Source of the DNA: Bidens hawaiensis
Lineage: Eukaryota > Streptophyta > Magnoliopsida > Asterales > Asteraceae
Assembly (NCBI GenBank): GCA_021521415.1
Contig: JAIQDT010001137.1
Location: forward strand, 496,001 to 560,000
DNA: 64,000 nt
Reading direction: 5' to 3'
The notes under the pieces: model-generated
Database searches by the model: none
Told to the model about the DNA's origin: nothing
What the model saw: only the letters and a program-made list of their open reading frames with translations
Position numbers and translations under genes: made by a program
Shown: piece by piece, positions 45,121 to 60,870 of the stretch
Layout of the letters: the number at the start of each line of letters is the position of its first letter
Position numbering within the stretch: position 1 is the first letter of the stretch

Positions 45121-46602
45121 TTAGTAACATTCAGTTTGAGAAAGATAGATGCTATGAAGCTTGTGACGGTTACTCCTGTTAGGCAGCTGTTTCTGTACCG
45201 CTTTCACTGCAGCTACTCTAGCGGCATTAGCTGACCTGTTTGCGGCTGCCACCGCCCTGTTAACCCTTTTGTCCACTTTTGATACATCATACGCCTTCTC
45301 TGCTGCTCTACGCGCTTCCTAAAACAATATAACGGTTACCTTCGTTAGTTTACAGCAAAGATAACAATAAAGGTCATAAATAGTTCTCAGTTACCTGGAC
45401 GGCATTTAAAACTCGGGAATGATAGACGGCAACAGGTGACACCGGGTGTGTTGCATTATGTGAACTCGGGATATCAAGAATCCCGTTATTCCAATGGCCC
45501 GAATGCGTCTCACCCGATTTGAAAGTATACATCCCGAGCCCTTGTCTTCTACCTTCATGCCAAGATCCTTCGTATCGATGCCCGTTTGCAAAACTATAAA
45601 CCCCAAAACCATTCATCTTGTCTGCAAAATATTCTCCAGCATATGTATCACCATTCCGTAAATGATAATGACCAAAACCATGTTTACCCCCCTGCTTAAA
45701 CTCTCCAACATATCTACTTCCATCATCACAAGTATGCACACCAAACCCATGACTCTGACCATTTAACCATTCGCCCGCGTAAACATCACCAGTATAGAAC
45801 CTATACACACCGAACCCATGTCTCAACCCGACACGATACTGTCCCCGATAACGACTTCCTCTCGCCCACGTCTCGACACCGTAACCGTCATACTTCCCAT
45901 CAATCCAATCACCTTCATACCTCCCACTCATGTAATAATAATAAACCCCACACCCTGAACACTTTCCCTTATGAAACTCACCTTCATACACATCCCCATT
46001 ATTATAAACCTGAACCCAACACCCCAAAGACCCGTACCCGTTATCCGTTTTACTTCTTCTCGACCCGATCGACCAAAACACCGCCAATCCTGGTCTCGAC
46101 ACCTTACACGACAACGACAACGATCTAGCCAGAAACAAACGAATCGACGGCAAACGAGGTATCGCAAGATTCAACGAAAACAACAAAGCACCCGAAAACG
46201 CCAACGCGGACACCAAATCAAGAACCAACGACCGGGTAAACATAACAGCAAGATTAACCGGAGGTGGGTCCGGAGTCGCCTAAGGCGACGGAGACCGTTA
46301 ACGAAGCAAACGAGGGTCTTTTTCGCGTTACAGAGGCGCAAACAACGCTTCGGGTAAAGGTTTTTCGAGGTTAAGGAGGCGTTACGAAGGGAATTGGATA
46401 CGGGTTGGGCGAAAACGGAGCGTTTGTGAGGGGTTGATCTTGGAGTAGGTGAATGTGAATGTGAATGTGAATGATCAAGGTGGTGAAGATCAATAATATG
46501 ATTGATCAAGATTTGGTGTTGATCATGGGGTTTAGGATTGAAATCGGAAGAGACACCGGTGCTATCTGTTCCGATTTGGATATCGGATTTCTTGTGATGC
46601 AT
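45121..46602 (-). CDS. MORN-repeat protein with apparent N-terminal frameshift
   Basis: Exon 2 is 45318-45121 (EARRAAEKAYDVSKVDKRVNRAV... ending at TAA 45123-45121) and exon 1 ends at the GT donor after 45395. Exon 1 encodes seven full MORN repeats plus a partial one (YEGEFHKGKCSGCGVYYY, YEGDWIDGKYDGYGVETW and so on), as in the plant MORN family of about 420 residues that includes Arabidopsis At1g77660. MORN repeats bind membranes or proteins. The N-terminal part (MHHKKSDIQIGTDSTGVSSDFNP from 46602) fits the family start but is in another frame from the hydrophobic segment SLVLDLVSALAFSGALLFSL onwards. The shift falls within about 46200-46243. Either one base is missing (mutation or assembly error), or translation starts at ATG 46243. 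The function is unknown. Confidence 0.85.
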
Positions 46603-46640
46603 TTGTTGTTTGATGCATGTAATTTGTTTCTTGGTGACAA

Positions 46641-46675
<35 letters not shown>
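46641..46675. repeat. (ATT)n microsatellite upstream of MORN gene
   Basis: A run of eleven or so ATT units in the presumed 5' leader or promoter of the minus-strand MORN gene, about 40 bases upstream of its first ATG. Confidence 0.95.
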
Positions 46676-46829
46676 GGAGAGTTGCATGAAATATAGATTT
46701 AGAACAAGAATTGAGTGATTGATTGATGATGGAATGTTGAATGTGGGTTTGAATGAGAAGAAGACCGGAGTCTTCGTTGGGTTGATGGATGGTTTATGTT
46801 ATGTCATGGCTGTTGAATTTATTGTTGTT

Positions 46830-48057
46830 TCTATTTATAGGCAAACATATTATTATTTTTTTTAAATACTTTTGGTTTTAAAACGTAAATGTTTTTTTTT
46901 TTAATTTAAATTGGTGGATGATAATCCATATGGAAATGATCAATTTCACTCTAATGAAAAAGTAAATCAATTGTTCTTAGTGGTGAAATTTGGACGAGAA
47001 TGTCGAGTTGGAGGACAGACTCAAAATATTTTAATAAATTTACACTATTTTATTAAAACTATTGTCTAAAAGCTAATAAATTTACGTTGTTGCGAAAAAA
47101 ACCGGAAAGGCCGGGGCTATCGCTTGCCTTTACTATCCTTCGCCATTGATTTTACTAAGAGTCACTTGTTTTGAAACTAGATAAATATTAATGGTATTTA
47201 CACCCGGAGTTATTTTTATGTTAAAGTATGATTTCTTTCTAAATAGAAGTGAAAGGCGTGTCATTTAACATAATGTAAGTATGAGTCGAGGGCATATCCA
47301 CACACGAAAAATAGGAGCAGCTGTCATTGATGAGAAAAATGAGTGTTATTTATACCCGAAATATACCTTTAATAAAATAGATTCTTATACAAAGAAATAA
47401 TTAGTTCGCCAATCAATAAGTTATGGTTTGTGACATTGAAGTTGAATTTACTTATTTATTTATTTATGCAACCCCATAGAATAAAAGTTATGGTTAATTT
47501 ATATTGCCATTATGTCCAACCAAATATTTCAAGGGTTTTTATTTTTAATTAAAGGTATTTCACCGGTATTCAATATTCTTAATTTCTTAGTTAGCAAGTT
47601 ACGCATACATAACTTTAAAATTTTATGTTTTATTTCCACATAATTTAAGTATTTATTTAAATTAGCAACTAATATCATATGTAACAAGAATAATTATATT
47701 TGAAGGATTTAATGTGTTGTAGTGTAATACACGTTCTGTGTTGTCAAAAGTAAAGGAGGAAAACGTGTTACGTGAACAAAAATGTAAATGGCTAGATACC
47801 ACTAAACATTTAGCCTTTAATTTAATTTAATGATGGGTTTGCATATAATCAAAACTAGGTTTCAAAACTGGCGTATTGCGCCGGGCTGATGGGTATTGCT
47901 AGTCATATAGTTTATCAACTTGTGCGGTGCGATTACGAGTCAACATAAATTCGTTCAATATAGGTTTGGGTATCCTGAACTATAAAATGTTAAGTTCATT
48001 AATAGCCAACTGGAACAAGTTAGCATAACAAAAACAGTGCATTGCGATGCTTAACGG
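46830..48057. other. Intergenic AT-rich region
   Basis: Nothing with coding support on either strand. It includes poly-T and short ATTT runs. A GC-richer phrase (GGCGTATTGCGCCGGGCTGATGG in part, about 47872) has no partner in the window. Confidence 0.5.
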
Positions 48058-48686
48058 TAGGGCTGTCACTTTTACCCGAAACCCAACCCGAAAAAACCCG
48101 TACCCGAACCCGAACTAACCCGACTCGAAGAACCCGAACCCGAGAAAAGACTAACCCGAACCGAAGTAATTCGGGTTGGTTCTTGGGTTTAATTTATAAG
48201 ATTTGGGTCAACCCGAAAAACCCGAATAAACTTTTAGTTTTGAAATTAAATCTATTTTTATGTATAATAGGTTATGTCTTAGCCACTATTTATCAGAATC
48301 TGTAATCGACTGTAGTCATTCTAACTATTATGGATCAATTTCTTATTAATTTATGGTTTCCGTTTCTTACTAATAGCAAACCGTAATCGAACAACCAAGT
48401 TAGGTTAGTTTATTATTTGATTATTTGTGTTATAAGTAAAGAAACATATGTTGTTTTAGTTTTATCATTGTAGTTTTTTTAAAAAACTTGGTTTTGTGTT
48501 GTTTTTTCTAGGATACTCGAAACCCGATTAACCCAACCCGAAAAAACCAGAACCCGAATTACCCGAACCCGAAAAACCCGTGAGAGATTTGGGTTGGGTT
48601 TCGGGTCAAGATTTAAAACTTTGAAACCCGAAGAACCCGACCCGAAAAACCCGAAACCAGAAAAACGAACCCGAAGAGCACCCCTA
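48058..48686. mobile_element. 629-bp non-autonomous hAT element, perfect 8-bp TSD
   Basis: The left end is TAGGGCTGTCACTTTTACCC and the right end, inverted, is TAGGGGTGCTCTTCGGGTTC. It is flanked on both sides by CTTAACGG (48050-48057 and 48687-48694), a perfect 8-bp duplication. It is the same family as 40388-41104 in the opposite orientation, with AACCCGAA-rich ends and an AT-rich core. No open frame spans it, so it depends on transposase from elsewhere. Confidence 0.92.
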
Positions 48687-48694
48687 CTTAACGG

Positions 48695-49810
48695 GCTCGA
48701 ATTCAATCATTGTCGGGTTATGATTTCGAAACTTAAGCAAAACTGCGGCCACCTAAATACAACTAACTAGTATATGTGAAAAAAACAAAAACAAAATTAA
48801 AAATGATTGCGAGCCCAAAAAAACCGCGATCGTATGTTGCGATGGGGAACAAACTTAAATTCGATTGGTATCGGGTTAAAAACCGATAGTTACAAAATTA
48901 AAATAAATTCATCTAGACGCAAATATAACAAATCAGCACATTTTACAAAACATAACATAAAAAAAGACGACTAATAAAACAGAACACGCGTGAGTGCGAA
49001 CTGAGGCCAGTGTAGACTGAATCAACGATTGCAAAATATTAGATGAAATAATATCAAACAAAAAGAAGCTTTAAAACCAAAAAAAAAAAACTGAAAAAAC
49101 CAAATTACGTGGACCACTCAGACTACACCAAGTGGCCCGATAGAATGCTTACGAACTATCTTTTGATGTCTATCTTTCAGGATAACTGCATGATACATAA
49201 CAACAAATAACTTATGTTTTAACCTTACTAACGATAACAAGTTGTGGTTTCAATGTTTCATACATCTCTTTTTATGAATATACACCCGTGTACAGTTGTA
49301 CGTGTATGATCAAAACATCACCATTTAATCTTAGTTTTAGCTTTTAATTAGTTTCAGTTAAAACTTTATTTTTTCTTGCATTTTCTTGGATTTGATCTTT
49401 TTACATTTATAAATTCAAGAAATCCAAAGTTGTCCAATAACTAAACTAGTAAATCAATTAATACCAATTGTTAACTCATTTTTATATAGTTTAACCTCAT
49501 GTTTAGATTTCAGAATTGTAATTTTATATTTCATTTTTTTTTTTTAAAAAAAACACCCCTCTTTGAGACATAGTCGTGTTTGACGATGTTATGGTTGTTG
49601 AACAACTTAAAGAATTTTAGTAAATAACATGAACTTACATAAAGAAGCTAATGAAAATAAATGACAATAATAATGAAATGTTGAATACCCATTTACACGA
49701 TTTTAATTAAATGTTGAATTTGATGACAAAAGAAGAGTAGACACTCGATATTTTCTTATCAATACTTTTCGTAAAACAAAATGAATGTGACGATTTACTT
49801 TTTGTATAAC

Positions 49811-49855
<45 letters not shown>

Positions 49856-51575
49856 GTTAAAGTTGTTAGAAAGTGTTTTTAAAATAAATCAGATCAAGTA
49901 GGATGCATTAGATTTCTTCTTTTATAAAATAATAAAAGTTTAATGTTATCAAATTAAGGAAAGTTCCAACAAAAGCGAGCTATATTTGATTCATTATATA
50001 TATATTTTTAAAAAAGAAACTCTTAAACTTTTATTTCTAAAATTGTTAAAAGCTTAAAGTTTCACTCGTTGGAAAGAATAGAGAAAATTATTATTCCTTT
50101 ATTTTAAATAAATTTAGTATATTAAATTACCTTTTTAAAAATTTCATTAAAAAACACTTAAATTACATGAATGGATCTCGTCACGTGGTACCTTTAGATC
50201 AAATAAAGCTTTTGCATATGATGAAGGCATTGGCAAGGGAGTGCTAAAGCCCATTCTAGTTATCTACTTACAGGCTTTCAATTTTTAGCCAATGTATTAA
50301 AGTAACAACTTTAACAAAAGTTATAAACATACCTCTTAATTCTTATTAGATGTATTTGATGTTTTACCAAAAATTAAAGAGGTATTAGAGGGATAAGATT
50401 TGAAATAATTTCTATATTACTTGTTTGTATAAATGTTTATTTTGATCAAGTATTAATTTTTTTAGGTCTCTCCTTAAAAGTCCCTAGCTCTCTATCAATA
50501 GTGTATCTGGCCTCAAAATCCAAAATCGAAACCCCAAGTCAAAAAAAATGAAGATGTGTTTTTGCGCGATTCACCAAGTGAAGATCAACATGCAGATATG
50601 ACGTAAATAACAATTAGAGTTTTGAATAGAAGACGAGAGGAAAATTCTAAATAGTGAAGGAAGAATGGGTGGGAGATGTAGTAACTATCATGCATGGGTC
50701 GGTAGTGAACTGTGACCGGGTTGTTAAATGAGAAAGTTGAGCTGTATGAGCATTAACTAATGTTCGAGCCCATAACAATAAATGGCGAGTTGGCTCAACC
50801 ATAACTCCGTAAAGTTCATTATGAGTTGAAAACTGAGCAAATGTTTAACTTAAAGCTAATTGATGGTTTAGTGTGAAGTCTCATTTTTATCTTTATAATT
50901 TACTATATTCCTTACAAAATTTTCGAATAACATGTTATAAAAACATACTAATTATCCTTCTAGCGTAACTTGCTATTGCTAATACGGTAAATAATGTTAT
51001 AACTATGACGACTATGCCCTTGAGAAAAAGGAATAGGAATAGTATAGGCCACCTAAAGGAGGCAATGATGTCAACATTTTGATCCTACATGAACCATTCA
51101 AGTAAAAAAACATACCTTCACATGAAACCCTCATCAAAAGTCACTTTTATTGTGTTTCAATATAATCTCTAGTAACTCCAAAAACTAACAAATCATTATT
51201 CCATTACTTTGTTACAAGAAAAATGGTGAATTTATATATATATATATATATATATGAAGATCTCTTCGTGTATTTATGTTTATATTTTCACCTGTTTATT
51301 TCACTTTTGGCTCTGTTTTAATCCATATTTTTAAATCTTTCGATCATTACTATCATTTTAACACACTAAAAGTAATTAGACATATTATGTTTAGAGATGG
51401 TAAAAAAGAACTTGTATCGGGAATTATAAACTACCATGAAAAATGATATAGAGAAGTTGTTGAAAATTACAACTATTAAAATTATAAAACTTTCATAAGT
51501 GTAGTTGCATATTTTATATCACATGTCAGTTTTGATGAGTTTAAAATTGAGTTTAACTACACAAGATCATAACAC
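48695..51575. other. Long AT-rich intergenic region
   Basis: No coding support on either strand. It contains an (AAT)n microsatellite at 49809-49853 and a (TA)n run at about 51234-51255. No element ends could be recognised. Confidence 0.5.
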
Positions 51576-51579
51576 ATGT

Positions 51580-52690
51580 GAAGAAACACTAACCGGACCC
51601 CGGGCAGATTACTGGTAACCTGGGGGTTAGATAGATGTTTCCCACGAGGGGTTATACTCTGAGAAGATGGTTCTTCTGATAACCTGCAAAACAGACACCG
51701 TGAGCTTGTCACTGAGAAGGGGGGGGGGGGTTCCACCTTGTGACCACCCTCCGGCGTGAGAATCAGACTAGATTGCTCTTTAAATATAAATGTATATTAA
51801 GAGATTGCTAGAGCAGATATCAGGTATATTATGATGATATAAGATAAGATGAGATGGTCATACCATTTGTGGTATTTATAGCCGAAGGTAGGTTTCCAAG
51901 GAGGTGTGGCCGGCTGCAACAGTATTCCTGTTCCACCAACAGTGGCCTACGCACGTGCCCTGCTGGTAGTTGGTGGGTAGGCAGCGGCTGATAGTGACCA
52001 GGCCTGCTGTGTACTATTCCTTTTCCACCAACTGCCGGCTACGCACGTGGTATGACAAGAGTTGGTGAGTAGGCAGCGGCTAATAGTGACATACAGTGCA
52101 GGAGCATGCTGCTCGCCATACTGTTGTCAATAAGCTGTCGTATCTTTAGTCAGATCTTTTTCCCATACCTCGTCAGGTACAGTACAGAAGATCTTCCCGT
52201 ATCGTACGGACTGGCTTATTTGGGCGGGAGTATTCCCCCTCCCGCCCTTGTGCGGGATTGCTCCCGGCTTCGCTCATTCCTTCAGGTGACACTGAGTGAT
52301 TGAGAGCTAAGTGCCTTGTGCGTGTAGCCTTGCTGCGCGGGTGGCCTTCCCTGATGGCTTGTATCCGAGGCTGCGGGGACAGGCGGAGTCCTTCACCATT
52401 GGGAGGCATTTCCTGCGGGAACAGCTTGCGTACTGCGCGTAAGGACGTCACGTCTCTGAGCATGGTTGGTCCTTTTGATCCAGTTGGTTTCTGCGCAGAC
52501 GTCCCTGTTCAAGGTGAGTCTTGCGGGTCCAACTGGGCTCTGCTGGGACCTACCTCTTCAACATGTATACACATGAACACGTTGTGGAAAATACATAATG
52601 GGTACGCTACATGTATGCGGTCGTATATGGAACAAAGTTTCATACTCATACTCGAGTATGATATTGAGTTTACGTAAACTCGTCCCAAGT
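51580..52690. repeat. GC-richer island, probable solo LTR or element fragment
   Basis: The GC content is clearly above both flanks. It contains a run of about 12 G near 51719-51730, a phrase on plus (CCACCCTCCGGCGTGAGAATC) and TATTTATAG near 51878, like an LTR promoter on the minus strand. An internal duplication of about 95 bases is present: 51925-52010 and 52020-52105 share CCACCAAC, CTACGCACGTG, GTTGGTG(G/A)GTAGGCAGCGGCT and ATAGTGAC. Open frames to about 125 residues show no known domain. TG/CA ends and a target duplication were looked for without success, so the class is uncertain. Confidence 0.45.
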
Positions 52691-54720
52691 CTCAACCCTA
52701 GCTTAGACTCCTAGTGGCCTCCAAACCATGTCTTCTTCTATTTTGTTTTTAACGAACATTTCATATATTTTTTTTATTTCAAAGTGTGCATCATATTAAA
52801 TATTTATTTATAAAAAAGAAAAAAAAACAAATAATAAATGTTTTAAGTAGGCACCAAAAAGAAATGGCAATTAATGAAGACAATAAACATTCCTAGGTAG
52901 ATAATTAAATTAAATAAAGAAATGGGCCAATTTGATATTTGGCCACCAACTGAATGCCCAAAAGGGCAACTAATTTATTTCGACGTTAAATATTGTTTGA
53001 CTGTGGCTGAATATTGATGGAATTGAATAGGATCTTTATACAATATAAAGTGTGGCATGTATTAAATGGTGACAAATAATAATGAATCAAAATGTTACTC
53101 CATAAAAGGACTTTTTCCCTCATTGGCGTATAATGTGCCAAAAACATTACAATGATGACTTGGCTCGTGTCATGACGTGGAATTTGATTTAAGATTTTTT
53201 TTATTTTATTTTACATAGAAAACAAACTTAATTATTGATTTTTAAGTTGAACTAATTTAAATGATTAGATTGTATTGCATGGATTGTATTGCAACATTTA
53301 GCAACGAAAATGGAGATATGCATGGATCTGTCAAAATGAAGATTTGGCTCGTCGCCACAGCTAAGGAGATGAACCAACCACACATTGTCTTCTCCGTCAG
53401 GTAGCAGATACGTAAAGCCATTCGTTAGAAGGGATTCAAGGCCGCAGCATTGGGAGTCGGGACCACACTCCAACACTCAACTCAATATTGGATCCATAAT
53501 AAGTAGACATTGCATTCATAATAGAGGATATCCGTATGTAACGTCTTGAGGGAGAAAACACCTCATGACTAGGGTGAAATGCCCCCTATGTACTGGTGAC
53601 AAGTAAAACATGGGTTTAGATGGGCGACTCTATGTGTTAGGTCAAAACATGTTGGATCGGAACCAATTTGGGGGTATAACGAGGTAACGATCGATGGCAA
53701 CTTGGCAAGCGGATGCCTTGAATCTAGGCTTCACTAACAAAATTTGTTAAAAGTCTCACAACAGATAAACGAATGTTGATCCGAATCTGGCATGAGAAAA
53801 ATATGTTCTGACTAAAGGATTGTAAATGTGCGGATCAAATGAGAGCATACTTGATACCTTCTTTGTCCCGACATTGAGGTCTTTTATAGTAAACCTCTTT
53901 GTGCGGAGCAAGTGGAACATGGTACGAGATGCCTTGTCACATTTTCCTAGTCATTGATGAGATCTCGTATTATCATTGATCCTAAGTGACTTCACCTACG
54001 ATACGAAGGCTTTCTGTTTGTACCTACAGTTTTTTGGTTGTACTAGTTTTTTATAGGATCAGCGTATTACTTCTTTACATTTAAAAGCTAACGAGTTTAG
54101 ATGATGTTTTTACTATCTAAATAACTCGTTAACATACTTTTATTACCAAACACTAGGAGGTGAATCTCTTGTCTCATGCCTTGGCTTAATGCTCAGAAGC
54201 ATGGCCAGGGGCGTTTTTAACCCAAGGTCTAACCATAAACAATATAATCATAATAAATATGTATCTGAACTTTTCGCCGTTACCTCTTCCACTAAAAAAT
54301 CTGAAGTATCATATAACGAAACAATAGCTAACTATAAAGCACCTAAAAACATAAAATTGGTATATAATCTATCAGGAAGCTACTAAAACAACGGTCCATA
54401 AACAAAAACTACCAGAAGACAACACAATAAAAGGTAAGTAACCATAAATCAACATACCGAAAGGAGTATAAACAATAAAGTACCACAAGCAAAACTGAAG
54501 AAAATATTTAAGAAAATTAACTTGTACAGAGCATGATATTAACTCTACTAGTAACATAATAACAGATATATAAGCTACAGAAATAAAACATTTGTTTCAT
54601 AAACTCCACTAAATCAACTAAATATTTTTTTTTCTTTTTCTCTTTTTGGATAAAATACAAGCTAGAAATGATCTCATACCATGATATAAATCAAATTTTC
54701 ACATTATCAAACATACCATT
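52690..54720. other. Intergenic region downstream of CK2 beta
   Basis: AT-rich. The stretch 53250-53960 is of more even composition and might be a decayed gene or repeat; a minus-strand frame at 53476-53252 (LVHLLSCGDEPNLHF) is not recognised. The last part (about 54380-54720) would hold the CK2 beta 3' UTR. Confidence 0.4.
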
Positions 54721-54721
54721 G

Positions 54722-58884
<4,163 letters not shown>

Positions 58885-59090
58885 ATCTTTTAAAGATGGA
58901 TCTGATCGGATATTAGCTTAAGATTGCATTGAAGGTTGATTTGGGGATGAAGAAGAAGAAGAAGAAATTAGAAATTAGGGCTTAAAAGAGACACCCATTG
59001 TTTTTGTTTTCCTATTCTTGATTTTCTTCTTTTTTAGAGGGAAATCTTGTTTATTTATTTATTTATTTATTATTATTTTTATTATTTTCA

Positions 59091-59356
59091 AGTGCTTGCC
59101 CCAATGGCCAGGAACATGATGGATGTTCTGGGTTCGAATCCTGATTCCGACCGGATTTTACCAAAGCATTAAAACCTGTCGTGCCTTTGGGCGGGGTGAG
59201 CCAACTGAGTTTTACCGGGAACGCCAAGCCAAACTCGGAAGACAACGTGGATCCCGACATGTCAACATAGTTGGCCTGAGAGGGATGGCAGGGCGCGACG
59301 TGTTCGCGCAGTGAGATAACTTAACTGTGAAAGTCATCGTTCGGAAAAAAAAAAAG
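59091..59356 (+). mobile_element. tRNA-derived SINE
   Basis: The head resembles a tRNA: a degenerate A box around GCTTGCCCCAATGGCCAGG and a perfect B box GGTTCGAATCC at 59131-59141, at RNA polymerase III spacing. A tRNA-unrelated, GC-richer body of about 190 bases follows, then an A-rich tail (AAAAAAAAAAA at about 59345). There is no protein frame. It sits about 200 bases upstream of the CK2 beta start codon, in opposite orientation to that gene. Target duplications were not resolved because both flanks are low complexity. Confidence 0.75.
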
Positions 59357-60870
59357 TTGCATAAAAAATGTGTTTAGTACATTTAAATAGTTTAGTTTAG
59401 AATAAATAAAAAATAAAATAAAAATTAATTACTCGTAGAATAACTATTATCTTAAGACTATGTGTTGTGCGATAACTAAAAAAAGTTAGTTATCGCACCA
59501 CGTAAGATAACTAATCGCTCGTTAATTTAAGTGTTATGTGATAACTAGTCACTACCCAATTAAAGTAAAAAACTATTTAAAAATTAAATAAAAAATGAAA
59601 GTGGGGTGAGGTGAATTTTTTTATTGGTTTACACAATTAATATTTGGTTGTTAGTAGGGTAGACCCATCATTTTCTTTGATAGCAACGGTATTGTGGTGG
59701 CGCTCCCCATCTATGGTACCTAACAAAAAAAATGCATGGCATGGTGTTCATTGTGCCATCATGCTTATGTGGAAGGGATCACGCCTTCACAATATATAGC
59801 CTAAACAAAACGAACTAATATTATATGTGAAGGTGGAATCTAAAAATTGTGTCAAATACATGAATATAAATTTACTAAAAAAATATAAGTGTATCTAAAA
59901 TTATGTAGTAAGCTATAATAGACGTTGCTTTTCTTTTTCTTTTATATTAATTTTTGAGATTGAATATGTAATCAGATAACCTGTCAGATTATAACTAGAA
60001 TATGAAATTATAAAAAATAGAAGGTAAGCATGTACCTTTTTTGCTTTTAATTTTAAGTTTTAACTCAATATTTCAAGATCATTAGATCACAATGCCTAGA
60101 CTCTTTTCCTAAAATTTCTTGGGTTTGTTTTCTTAGAAGAGGGTAGATAAAAACTTATTTATCAAATAGTGTTGTTTGAAATATATTTATCAAATGACAT
60201 AAGACAAATGAGTATGGTCTGTTTCTCTCCACTAATCACATGCAAACACACAAACATATTTTTTATTTAAATATTAGTTTAACCACAACATAATAGTTAA
60301 AAGGTTAGCCCATTGTCTACATGACAATGATGTGACCGAACGTTCTGCACTTTTTAGTTAGCCCACAACACAATTCTAATTATAAAATTGTTGTACTATT
60401 GTTGATTTGTGTTTCCCAATTAACTTTCGCATTTCACTTTCTTAATAACATTAAAGATATCTGATAAATAATCTCAACAATTTTTAAAAACTCTATTCAA
60501 AATCAATCACCAAGTTTTATATGCTTCAACACTCAGGACAAGCTTCAATCAAAGCCATGGCCAATGCACTTTGCTAGCAATAAAAGCTTGTTTAGAATAC
60601 AATAGAATAACAAACTGTTTTGTGGCACCATAGAACACTCAAACAGAAAATCTAGGTACAAAAGAAGACCACACCAATTAACTAGCTTTACCCATGTCTT
60701 ATTTAAGGTTTCAACGAACATGTCCTACAACCAAGAAGACTTCATGTCGTTTTGTATTTATGCTACAATAAAACTAGTCGTCACATGTATACATCATCAA
60801 ATACAAAAACATATCGTGCGGCTAAGGTCTGCTCAAAAAGTATCCAAATGTTACTTGCTATCACGAATCA
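59357..60870. other. Intergenic region between CK2 beta and BIG5
   Basis: AT-rich, with no coding support. It contains a 14-bp inverted repeat with a short A-rich loop at about 59467-59503 (GTTGTGCGATAACT ... AGTTATCGCACCAC), and a related phrase GTTATGTGATAACTAG at about 59530, perhaps a small MITE. The part from 60540 to 60870 would include the BIG5 3' UTR. Confidence 0.5.

Noticed and set aside
45971..46357. 128-residue plus-strand Arg/Gln-rich frame
   Set aside because: It lies antisense to the MORN gene and to its conserved N-terminal region; low-complexity composition, no domain.
52173..52677. Open frames in the GC-rich island as host genes
   Set aside because: Frames on both strands overlap, none has a recognisable domain, and the region has internal duplication typical of an element.
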